This document shows, piece after piece, positions 29,544 through 36,348 of a DNA stretch of 36,348 nucleotides (position 1 is its first letter; each line of letters begins with the position of its first letter). This DNA is from Myxococcota bacterium. GTDB taxonomy: Bacteria > Myxococcota_A > UBA796 > CAJQPC01. The notes beneath the pieces are model-generated. The model ran no database searches and was not told the origin of the DNA. It saw only the letters and a list, made by a program, of their open reading frames with translations. The DNA lies in assembly GCA_023150845.1 (NCBI GenBank), contig JAKLKD010000037.1:1-36348 (forward strand), given 5' to 3'. The translations under genes were made by a program, and so were the position numbers.

Positions 29544-32020
29544 CCGTCCCGAGCGCAGCGCACGTCGAGGAGCACCTGGCGCCCCTCGGCGCGGGCCAAG
29601 GTCAGGGCCTCGGCGAGGGCCGCGGGCACCTCATCGGGGCGCTCCACCCGGCGGCCGACGGCCCCGCAGGCCTGGGCGATGAGGCGGATGTCGAGGTCGT
29701 GGCTGAAGTCGCAGAGCTCAAACCGGCCCGTGCGCGCCGCCCAGCCCTGGGGGTGGGAGCCGCGGGTGCTGCGCTTGATGGTGCTCCAGGCCTGGTCGTT
29801 GAAGACGATCATCACGAGGCCCAGGCCCTCCTGGGCGGCGACGGCGTGGGCGGAGAGCGGGGTGTTGAAGAGGTAGGAGCCGTCGCCGACGGCCACGACG
29901 ACGTCGCGGTCCGGCGCCGCCATGGCCCCGCCCAAGGCCGCGCCCAAGGACCAGCCCAGGCCGCTGGCGACGCTGTTCTCAAACCAGCTCGCCGGGGTGC
30001 GCCGGGGCACGAGGGTCGGGTCGAGGGGGTACTCGTTGAAGATCACGTGGTCGTCGTCGATGGCCTGGCCGACGCACCAGGAGAGGTAGCGTTTGCTGAT
30101 GGTCGGGAGCGCCGCGTCGGCGGCGGCGGCGGCGCGGGCGGAGCTGAACACCTGCTGGTGGCGCGCGGCGAGGCGGGCGCCCTCGGCGGCGAGGCGGGCG
30201 GCCGGGAGGTCGAGGCCTTGGGCCAAGGCGCGTAGGGTCTGGGCGGGGTCCCCGGCCAAGGCGAGGTCCACGGGGAAGCCGCGCAGGGGCAGGTCGGCGA
30301 AGAGCGGGTCGACGCCGATGGAGATCACCCGGGGCGCCCGGGGGAGCTTGGCGTGGGCCGGGATCCAGGGGACGGGGCACTCCACGGCGAGGATGAGGTC
30401 GGCCTCTCCCACCTCGGGCATGGGGTCGAAGCCGAGGTGGTGCTCATCTTCGGTGGGGAAGTTGAAGAAGTTCCGCTTGCCGTGCTCGATGACCCCGGCC
30501 CCGGCGGCGCGGGCGAGGCGCACCAAGGCCTCGGGCCCGCCGGGGTGGCGGCCGAGGTCGGCGGTGACAATCAAGACCCGCCGCGCCCCACGCACCCAGG
30601 CCCGGGCGGCGTCGAGGGCCCCGGCGTCGGGCAGCCGAGCGCGCTCGGGGCGCTGGCGGGCCTCGGCGGGCACGGCGCTCGCCGCCACGGGCTCACAGAG
30701 GGGCTCCTTGGGCAGAGTGAGGTAGACCGGCCCCCGGGGCTCGCTCTCGGTGATCGCCAGGGCTCGGTCGAGCACGGTGTCGAGCGCGTGGGGGGAGCGC
30801 AGCTCGTAGTCCCACTTCGTGAACTCCCGGAAGCTCGCGGCCTGATCGAAGCTCTCTTGGCCCCACTGGACGAAGTTGCTGCGCACGCCGTCTTTGCCCG
30901 ACTCGTAGAGCGGGGTGCGACCGGCCAAGGCCAGCATCGGCGCCCGGGCCCGGCGGGCGTTGATGAGCCCGAGGCCCATGTTCGCCGTGCCGACGTTCAC
31001 ATGCGCCATCACGGCCTGGGCCCGGCCCGTGAGCAAGGCGTAGCCGTGGGCCATGGCCACCGCCGTGTTCTCGTGGGGCGCGGGCACCACCCGCAGGGGC
31101 AAGGCGCCGTCGTGCTCGTGGGCGTAGTGGGCCAAGGCGTCGATGATCGGCGTGAAGTCCGTGCCGGAGTTCGTGAACAGGGCCTCGACACCCCGGAGCT
31201 GGAGCAGGTCGAGGAGCCGCCGGGCGCAGCTCCCCTCGCCGAGCTGGACCTCGGCCAGGGGGTCGGGGCGGGCCCGGTCGTCGTCCGGGGCCCGGGCGTC
31301 GCGCAGGTGCCCGACGAGGGCCCGGGTGAAGGCCTCGGGCTGGTCGAGGTTCGAGAAGTGTGAGGCGCCGGGCAGGTTCACCAGGCGCGCCGTGGGCACG
31401 GCCTGGGCGATGGCCGTGAGCAGGGGGTCCGTCGGCGTCACCGGGTCGAGGGGGCCGCCGATGAGCAGGGTCGGCACGTCGACCTGGGCGAGCAGAGGGC
31501 GGTAGTCCACCGCGAACATGACCTCCCAGCAGCGGAGGTAGGCCGCGGGCTCCTTGGCGCTCTCGCCGTCGATGAGGGCCTGGACCACGGCGGGGTCCGT
31601 CGTCGGCGCGAAGAGGCCCGGCACGCTCCAGGCGGAGAAGCCCGGCAGGCCCCGGGCGGCGAGCTCCCCGGTCACCCAGGCCACGCGCCCGGCGCCGTCG
31701 GCCATGTACGCCCAGGAGTTCGCCAAGGTGAGGGAGCGCACCCGGCCCGGGGCCTGGGCGTAGACCTCCAGGGCCACCACGCCGCCCATGGACAGGCCGA
31801 CGAGGTGGGCCCGGGTGTAGCCCTCCTCGTCCATCGCCGCGAGGACGAGGCGCGCCATGGCCGCCACGGAGACCTCCTCGACGGGGAGGCTGAGGTCCAC
31901 CGCGCGAACGGCGTAGCGGCCCGCCAAGGCGTCACGCTGGGGCGCCCACTGGTCGGGCACCCCGCCGACGGCGTGGAGGAACAGCACCAGCTCACGGGGG
32001 CGAGGAGAGGACGAGGGCAT
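29540..32020 (-). CDS. Fusion of alpha/beta hydrolase and thiamine-diphosphate enzyme
   Basis: Encodes 826 residues as one continuous frame. Residues about 8-240 are an enol-lactonase-like alpha/beta hydrolase: S77 in GLSMGG (75-80), D192 and H221 form the triad. Residues about 255-826 are an acetolactate-synthase/benzoylformate-decarboxylase-type ThDP enzyme: the cofactor-activating glutamate is E317 in APHENTA, ThDP/Mg binding is GDGSYLF (712-718) with ND at 741-742, and NVGTANMGLGLINARRA belongs to the Pyr domain. It should act on a 2-oxo acid. Glyoxylate carboligase lacks this Glu, so that identity is unlikely. The gene is last in an operon with a barbiturase-like and a ureidoglycolate-lyase-like enzyme (13-base gap), which suggests that it finishes the breakdown of a ureido compound. 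Confidence 0.87.
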   Translation of the reverse strand: MPSSSPRPRELVLFLHAVGGVPDQWAPQRDALAGRYAVRAVDLSLPVEEVSVAAMARLVLAAMDEEGYTRAHLVGLSMGGVVALEVYAQAPGRVRSLTLANSWAYMADGAGRVAWVTGELAARGLPGFSAWSVPGLFAPTTDPAVVQALIDGESAKEPAAYLRCWEVMFAVDYRPLLAQVDVPTLLIGGPLDPVTPTDPLLTAIAQAVPTARLVNLPGASHFSNLDQPEAFTRALVGHLRDARAPDDDRARPDPLAEVQLGEGSCARRLLDLLQLRGVEALFTNSGTDFTPIIDALAHYAHEHDGALPLRVVPAPHENTAVAMAHGYALLTGRAQAVMAHVNVGTANMGLGLINARRARAPMLALAGRTPLYESGKDGVRSNFVQWGQESFDQAASFREFTKWDYELRSPHALDTVLDRALAITESEPRGPVYLTLPKEPLCEPVAASAVPAEARQRPERARLPDAGALDAARAWVRGARRVLIVTADLGRHPGGPEALVRLARAAGAGVIEHGKRNFFNFPTEDEHHLGFDPMPEVGEADLILAVECPVPWIPAHAKLPRAPRVISIGVDPLFADLPLRGFPVDLALAGDPAQTLRALAQGLDLPAARLAAEGARLAARHQQVFSSARAAAAADAALPTISKRYLSWCVGQAIDDDHVIFNEYPLDPTLVPRRTPASWFENSVASGLGWSLGAALGGAMAAPDRDVVVAVGDGSYLFNTPLSAHAVAAQEGLGLVMIVFNDQAWSTIKRSTRGSHPQGWAARTGRFELCDFSHDLDIRLIAQACGAVGRRVERPDEVPAALAEALTLARAEGRQVLLDVRCARDG

Positions 32021-32033
32021 GTGGGGCTCCAGC

Positions 32034-33164
32034 TCAGCGGGCGCGGACGATCATCGCCAAGGGCCCGCCACCTTGGGGGCCGTGGTGCTCAGCGCGGGTG
32101 GACACATAGACGCGGGTGTCGCCTAAGGTGGCGGCGAGCACCGACGACAGCACGCAGCGGGAGTAGCGGGTGTCGGAGATGTCGTCGTCGCTGAGCATGG
32201 TGTGGCGTCGGCCCCGCACCGTGCCCCGGGCGTCGGCCTCGCTCTTCGCAAAGACCCCGACGATGCGGTTGACCTCGGCGGGGTCCGGCGGCGCCCCGAG
32301 CTGCAAGCCTAAGCCCCGGGCGACGGCGTGGATCCCGGCCACGTCGAGGAGGTCGCTCAGCACGCCGTGGCCGATCTGCAGCTCGCCGTCGGCGTAGGCG
32401 CTGTTGGCGAAGGCGAGGAGCTCCGTGCGGCGGAGGCCCGGCTTGGCGCTGCAGGAGGCGATGGCCGAGTAGTGGCGGTAGTCGCTGAGCACGACCTCGT
32501 CGCTGAGGTCCTCGCGGCGCACCTCACCCAAGGCCAAGGCCACGCCCAGGGCGCTCGCCCCGCGGGAGTAGGCCATGTCACAGCGGAAGGGCGCGCCCCG
32601 GCGGGCGGCGGCCTCGGCCTCGGCGTGGGTGAAGCTGGGGATGGCGCCCTTCATCTGGATGAGGTGCACGTCGCTGGGGTCATCGACGCCCAGCTCCTGC
32701 ACCAAAGCTTGAACGGCCCGGGCCGTCTCCTCGATCTGGGGCATCCGGCCGATCTCGCCGGGCTCAAACTCCCGGGTGTAGCCAACGGCGACGGTGAGGC
32801 GCTTCTCGGCCCGGCGATCGGCGGGGCTCGGTGCCTGGGGCAAGGCGCCCTCCCGCACAAACACGATCATGTGGGGGGTGACGACCCCCTCGGTGCCGCC
32901 GGAGAAGGAGAACACCACACGGTCCTGCACCGCCTCGGGGGGCACGCCGAGGCGCGCGCCGAGCAGGCGCTCCAGGGCCCCCATCGCGAGGTCCCGGGTG
33001 AAGTCGTTCCGCCCGCCGTTGCCTTCGGTCTTGCCGAGCACACAGACGACGTCCTCCGCCCGCACCTCCCCCCGGTCGAGGAGCCCCTTGAGGCCGGACA
33101 CGTCGCCGGGGCCCCGGGTCTCAAAGTTGAACGCCCGGACGCGGAGCCCCGTCGCCCCCGACAT
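32034..33164 (-). CDS. Ring-opening amidohydrolase (barbiturase / cyanuric acid hydrolase family)
   Basis: Encodes 376 residues, the normal size of the AtzD/TrzD/barbiturase family, three homologous domains that hydrolyse an amide bond in a cyclic ureide. Signatures are GKTEGNGGRNDFTR (44-57), SGGTEGVVTPH (88-98), SRGASALGVALALGE (200-214) and HHGPQGGGP near the C-terminus (360-368). By analogy with AtzD, three Ser-Lys pairs can be proposed: K45 with S88, K172 with S237 or S239, and K307 with S356. The family splits between barbiturase and cyanuric acid hydrolase plus unknown members; I cannot say which this is. It starts directly after the stop of the upstream gene, so the two are coupled. 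The neighbouring lyase favours a carbon-containing ureide over cyanuric acid. Confidence 0.9.
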   Translation of the reverse strand: MSGATGLRVRAFNFETRGPGDVSGLKGLLDRGEVRAEDVVCVLGKTEGNGGRNDFTRDLAMGALERLLGARLGVPPEAVQDRVVFSFSGGTEGVVTPHMIVFVREGALPQAPSPADRRAEKRLTVAVGYTREFEPGEIGRMPQIEETARAVQALVQELGVDDPSDVHLIQMKGAIPSFTHAEAEAAARRGAPFRCDMAYSRGASALGVALALGEVRREDLSDEVVLSDYRHYSAIASCSAKPGLRRTELLAFANSAYADGELQIGHGVLSDLLDVAGIHAVARGLGLQLGAPPDPAEVNRIVGVFAKSEADARGTVRGRRHTMLSDDDISDTRYSRCVLSSVLAATLGDTRVYVSTRAEHHGPQGGGPLAMIVRAR

Positions 33165-33779
33165 CTACGCCGCCGCCGGGGCGCTGAGCCCGCGCAGGCT
33201 GACGTGAAGCTGGACCCCCGTGCGCTCGAGGATGTTGATCTTGAAGACGTCGCCGGTGTTCATCTCGCTGGCGCTGCCTTGGGCAGCCAGGGCCGCGACG
33301 ACCTCCTCGCTGTTCGCCGTGAGCACGGTCACCGGGCGGTCCAGCGCCATCGGGAAGTCGTGCCAGGTGCCCTCGTGGATCATGATGCCCGTGCCCGGGG
33401 GCAGGATGAAGGCCCGCACAGACTCCAGCTCCGGCAGCTCGGCGTCGACGTTGGGCTTGCCGAGCACCATACAGAGGGGCGCGTCGCCGAGGCCCACGAA
33501 GAGCTGGGTCATGCGCAGGTGGCGCTCCAGCCAGGTGATCTCGCCGGGCCGGGGGTGGATGCGGGCGGTGCGGATGACGGCGCGCTCGTGGTAACGGAAC
33601 GGCAGGTTGAAGCCCTCCTCCACGGCCCCCTTGTAGAACGGGATCGACAGCCCCGCCTTGGGCACGTCGGTGCCGATGAACTCCCCGTACTCCGCGGTGT
33701 TCTCCCGGGTGGCGTACACCACGGGGATCTCCAGGGCGCGGTGGACAGGGACGAACGCGCTCTGCGTGCTGTCGGTCAT
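33165..33779 (-). CDS. Ureidoglycolate-lyase-like protein
   Basis: Encodes 204 residues, first gene of the operon. It resembles the AllA/ureidoglycolate lyase family (PF04115), cupin-like enzymes that split ureidoglycolate into glyoxylate and urea. Supporting segments are ERHLRMTQLFVGLGD (85-99), the AFILPPGTG strand (about 123-131) and GTWHDFPMALDRPV (137-150), with H140 in the expected active-site position. No other allantoin genes are near, so the true substrate is probably the ureido acid produced by the barbiturase-like enzyme downstream. It has a GAGAGG-like ribosome binding site. The fold call is firmer than the exact reaction. Confidence 0.78.
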   Translation of the reverse strand: MTDSTQSAFVPVHRALEIPVVYATRENTAEYGEFIGTDVPKAGLSIPFYKGAVEEGFNLPFRYHERAVIRTARIHPRPGEITWLERHLRMTQLFVGLGDAPLCMVLGKPNVDAELPELESVRAFILPPGTGIMIHEGTWHDFPMALDRPVTVLTANSEEVVAALAAQGSASEMNTGDVFKINILERTGVQLHVSLRGLSAPAAA

Positions 33780-33896
33780 AGGGGCCTCTCGTAGGGGGAA
33801 GGCTCAGTATGCCGACTCGCCACCAAGGCGTCAAGCGAGGGGGTCTGTGTGGGATGTGGGGCGCGGAGCGGGCCTCTGACGCCGATCAGGCCCGGC

Positions 33897-35756
33897 TCAC
33901 TCCACGAACCAGGGGCTCGACCAGGCCGCGCCGCCCTCGGCGTCGATGACCCGCACATAGAGCCGCTCCCCGGCCTTGAGCCCGGTCAGCCGGGTCTCGA
34001 CCAGGGCCATGCCCTCGGGGCGCTCGCCGAGCGGGCTCACCACGCCGTCCCGCACGAGCTCCACCTTCACCCCCGCCGCCCCGGAGACCACCCGCACGGC
34101 GAGGTCGTGGTCCCCCGGCGGCACGACCTGGCCCATGCCCGCGCCGCCCAAGGCCACCCGCAGGGCGATCCGGGCGCCGTTCGTGGCGAAGGTGCGCCGC
34201 TCCAGGATGGCCGCGTAGACCTCGTCCGCCGTGGGCGGCCCGTCGATGGCCCCGTCGAGCCAGATCCCCGTGAGGCCGCCTTGGCCCGCGGCGAGCTGGG
34301 CGAGGCCCGGGTGCCCGTCGTGGCCGTCGCTGCCCCCCAAGAAGCCCAGGCGGTAGCCCTTCGCCAAGGCGTCGAGCACGCTGTGCCCCGGGGTGTAGCC
34401 CTGGATTCGCCCCGGCGTGTCGGGGCCCTCGCTGGAGCCGTGCACGCTCACGAGCTCTACCGAGGGCTCCAGGCGGGGGTCCGGGGTGAAGCTCCAGTCC
34501 GTGACGACGGGGCCGCCCGCGGTGTGGTGCGGGACGGTGATCGCCCGCTCACCGCTCAGGGACGCCCAGAGCTCCGTCGGCGTGTCCGTGCGGGGGTCGA
34601 GGCAGGAGCGCAGCGCCCCCGGCGCGCCGAAGAACACGACGTGGCGGTGCCCATACCGCCACGAGGTCCACTCAAAGCCCGCCAAGGCGAGCACCCCCTC
34701 GGCGGCGGCCACGGCGTCGAGCACCCGCTGGTAGAGCGCTGGGTGCTGGTCCAGCGCGCGCAGCCCCCAGTGGTCGTGGTCGGTGATGGCGACGACGTCG
34801 AGCCCGGCGACGTCCCGGGCGTAACGGATCACCGCCGCGGGGTCCCCGGTTCCGTCGGAGAGCCCGGTGTGCACCTGGAGGTCGGCCCAGACGAGGCGCG
34901 GCGCCCCTGGCCGCACCACGATGGGCTCCCCGGTGGCGACGGCGCGGCCCTCCACCACGGCCTGCACGGCGTAGACGCCCTCGGCCCGCGGGGTGAACGG
35001 CACCCGCAGCGCCCCGGACTCGGGCAAGGTGACCGTCGTGGGGAGCCCAAGGGCGGGGTCGGCGCGCAGGCCGACGAGGAGCGGGCCCCGGGCGGGGTTG
35101 CCCGAGACGTCCACCAAGGCGAGGCGGAGGGACGCGGCCTCCCCCGGGCGGGCCGTCGATGGGGTGACCACCCGCATCCCGGCGGGGTCGCCGCCGACCA
35201 CCCGTAGGGGCAGCTCCTCGTCCAAGAGCCGCCGCACCCCATCGCCGTCGCCGTCGATGGCGACCCGTAGGGCGTCGGTCTCATCGGCGTAGCGGTCCAC
35301 CTGGGCCTGGGCGCTGCCCGCGCCGTAATGCACCCGGAGCAGCTCCCCGGCGCGCAGGGCGCGGCTGGGGTGGATGAACAAGAGCGTCGGCTCCGGGTGC
35401 GACAGGCGCAGCTCGACGCCCTCGGGGCCGGTGACCGTCGTGTAGCCCGGGGCGTCCGGGGCGGTGACCTGGGGCGGGCTCCAGCCCCAGAACGGCGGGG
35501 CCTGAAACGCGATGAAGCCGTCCTTGGCCACACCCAGCGCGCCGATCTCGACGGTGAACACCCACGCGCCGCGGCCCCCGGCGACGACCTCCTCGGGCCC
35601 GGAGATCAGGCGCAGGCGCCCCGCGCCGTCGGAGGGGTGACGAGGCGCCGCGAGGTCGGCCAGGAGCGTGTCGTGGAGGTCCCTCGGGGGCGCCTCGGCG
35701 TCCTGGGGCGGTGGCGCCGAGGCGCAGGCGAGGAGGAGCGGCAGGGCGGCGGTCAT
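33897..35756 (-). CDS. PHP-domain lipoprotein
   Basis: Encodes 619 residues from the ATG at 35756, chosen because the lipobox LLAC (C11) follows directly; the open frame continues to 35813 but adds a poor signal. After a Pro/Glu linker come about 250 residues of beta-sandwich-like modules. The PHP phosphoesterase domain follows: DLQVHTGLSDGTG (292-304), TDHDHWG (325-331), FEWTSW (361-366), a VPHHTAG motif and GGSDGHDGHPG, all with metal-binding His and Asp residues as in DUF3604-type proteins. It likely hydrolyses a phosphate ester outside the cytoplasm. A beta domain closes the protein. It is divergent from the ferredoxin gene with 71 bases between. Confidence 0.82.
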   Translation of the reverse strand: MTAALPLLLACASAPPPQDAEAPPRDLHDTLLADLAAPRHPSDGAGRLRLISGPEEVVAGGRGAWVFTVEIGALGVAKDGFIAFQAPPFWGWSPPQVTAPDAPGYTTVTGPEGVELRLSHPEPTLLFIHPSRALRAGELLRVHYGAGSAQAQVDRYADETDALRVAIDGDGDGVRRLLDEELPLRVVGGDPAGMRVVTPSTARPGEAASLRLALVDVSGNPARGPLLVGLRADPALGLPTTVTLPESGALRVPFTPRAEGVYAVQAVVEGRAVATGEPIVVRPGAPRLVWADLQVHTGLSDGTGDPAAVIRYARDVAGLDVVAITDHDHWGLRALDQHPALYQRVLDAVAAAEGVLALAGFEWTSWRYGHRHVVFFGAPGALRSCLDPRTDTPTELWASLSGERAITVPHHTAGGPVVTDWSFTPDPRLEPSVELVSVHGSSEGPDTPGRIQGYTPGHSVLDALAKGYRLGFLGGSDGHDGHPGLAQLAAGQGGLTGIWLDGAIDGPPTADEVYAAILERRTFATNGARIALRVALGGAGMGQVVPPGDHDLAVRVVSGAAGVKVELVRDGVVSPLGERPEGMALVETRLTGLKAGERLYVRVIDAEGGAAWSSPWFVE

Positions 35757-35827
35757 GATGATTGAGCGTAGCCCGCACAAAGCGCGGCGCCCAAGGGATA
35801 TGCTACAGGCCACGCCCAGGAGAGACG

Positions 35828-36289
35828 ATGACGCCCTTCGGCATCCGCAAGAAGCTCAAGAGCCTGCTCAACCCCGACGGAGGCCGCTCGGAGATCGTGC
35901 GGCACACGATCACCCTGCTCTTGCCCGACGGCTCCGAGAAGGTGCTCACCACTGAAGAGCACTACTCCATCCTCATGGCCGCCGACGCCAACGGGATCAC
36001 CATCTCGACGGGCCGCCGCGCCGGGGGCACCTGCCCCGACGGCCACTGCGGCCTCTGCCGCCTGGAGGTCCTCGACCAGACCGGCCTGAGCGCCATGAAG
36101 TCCGGCGAGAAGGACTCCTTGGAGGACCACGCCGCCGGTCGCCCCCACGAGGGTCGCCCCCGGGAGCCGGGCCCGCCGCTCACCCCGAACACCCGCCTGG
36201 GCTGCCACGCGAAGGTGCTCGGCTCAGGCGCCCGGATTCAGGTGCCCGCGCTGTTCACCATGGAGGACATCAAGGGCGCCGAGGGCTGA
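35828..36289 (+). CDS. 2Fe-2S ferredoxin, plant/vertebrate type
   Basis: Encodes 153 residues from the ATG at 35828, with AGGAGAG upstream; the frame is open to 35762 but without signals. Cluster ligands are C69, C74 and C77 in GGTCPDGHCGLC, with the fourth C126 in LGCHAKV, the usual Cx4Cx2C...C arrangement. A charged insertion of about 30 residues lies between the third and fourth ligands (about 88-120). It is a soluble electron carrier; its partner is unknown. Confidence 0.87.
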   Translation: MTPFGIRKKLKSLLNPDGGRSEIVRHTITLLLPDGSEKVLTTEEHYSILMAADANGITISTGRRAGGTCPDGHCGLCRLEVLDQTGLSAMKSGEKDSLEDHAAGRPHEGRPREPGPPLTPNTRLGCHAKVLGSGARIQVPALFTMEDIKGAEG

Positions 36290-36348
36290 GGGGCGCGCGC
36301 CGCCGCCACAGCGCCGCGAGGCCCAAGAGCGCCGCGAAGGCCGAGGCC
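36270..36348 (-). CDS. C-terminus of a gene cut by the window edge, MYXO-CTERM-like
   Basis: On the minus strand, a frame entering at 36348 and ending in TGA at 36270-36272 encodes 25 visible residues: a hydrophobic helix (ASAFAALLGLAALW), then RRR and a short Pro/Arg tail. This resembles the transmembrane plus arginine cluster of MYXO-CTERM protein sorting signals. It overlaps the end of the ferredoxin gene by 20 bases. The rest of the gene lies outside the window, so it is tentative. Confidence 0.4.
   Translation of the reverse strand, partial: ASAFAALLGLAALWRRRAPLSPRRP

Noticed and set aside
29540-32020. MenD-MenH fusion (menaquinone synthesis)
   Set aside because: The order and types (hydrolase then ThDP enzyme) recall MenH and MenD, but the ThDP part is acetolactate-synthase-like, and the neighbours are ureide enzymes with no men genes.
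32328-33794. 488-residue plus-strand open frame opposite the barbiturase-like and lyase-like genes
   Set aside because: It has no recognisable motif and low-complexity Gly/His/Val/Glu content, whereas the minus strand shows full enzyme families with catalytic residues.

Overview
The window is about 36 kb of very GC-rich DNA (estimated by eye at roughly 70% GC). It looks like chromosome of a Myxococcota-like (formerly deltaproteobacterial) bacterium. Support for this includes many lipoproteins with short Leu-rich signals followed by Asp/Thr/Gly/Glu-rich linkers, MopE-type Asp/Cys-rich repeats, FG-GAP repeats, a PilT motor gene, a hydrophobic tail ending in arginines like a MYXO-CTERM sorting signal at the right edge, and two parS-type partition sites. 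The assignment is inferred from content; no marker gene fixes the species.

Layout. 1-2.04 kb: tetraheme c-type cytochrome, then a HEPN-domain protein with a small overlapping partner behind a promoter that would give a near-leaderless mRNA. 2.05-4.3 kb: two surface lipoproteins (one a coiled coil plus YadA-head-like beta-roll) and a QueD/PTPS homologue. 4.3-8.6 kb: PhoX-like Tat protein, RluA-type pseudouridine synthase, PilT, and an AlkC DNA glycosylase with a C-terminal Ig-like domain. 8.98-11.53 kb: an envelope-stress style operon (LTxxQ-like membrane protein, OmpR-type regulator, histidine kinase), flanked on both sides by related operator-like palindromes. 11.7-14.14 kb: HAD phosphatase overlapping a DUF1704/MATCAP-type metallopeptidase, and a PlsC-type acyltransferase. 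14.15-16.1 kb: a much more AT-rich island encoding a small protein and a predicted papain-like cysteine peptidase. The ribosome binding site of the peptidase gene is buried in a perfect 16-bp hairpin. 16.17-21.63 kb: arginine decarboxylase SpeA preceded by two overlapping polytopic membrane proteins; one contains an 80-bp patch of 25% GC. 21.77-22.05 kb: 41 consecutive heptamer repeats. 22.1-27.1 kb: esterase lipoprotein, tRNA-Ala(CGC) with promoter and terminator, an intergenic region with DnaA-box-like sequences and a parS-like site, a MopE-like lipoprotein, a small membrane protein and an FG-GAP lipoprotein. 27.1-29.5 kb: RluA/RluD-type synthase whose 3' end carries a perfect parS, and an MFS exporter. 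29.5-33.8 kb: a tight three-gene operon for ring-opening and breakdown of a cyclic ureide-like compound (ureidoglycolate-lyase-like, barbiturase/cyanuric acid hydrolase-like, and an alpha/beta hydrolase fused to a ThDP enzyme). 33.9-36.3 kb: PHP-domain lipoprotein, 2Fe-2S ferredoxin, and the end of a further gene.

How the genes work together. The clearest functional units are the three-gene sensory operon at 9-11.5 kb and the putative ureide catabolic operon at 29.5-33.8 kb. The latter has a combination (barbiturase family, ureidoglycolate-lyase family and a hydrolase-ThDP fusion) that I cannot assign to a described pathway. The most unusual DNA-level signals are the heptamer array, the palindrome pair around the two-component operon, the hairpin in the AT-rich island, the AT-rich patch inside a membrane protein gene, and the two parS sites 3.7 kb apart.
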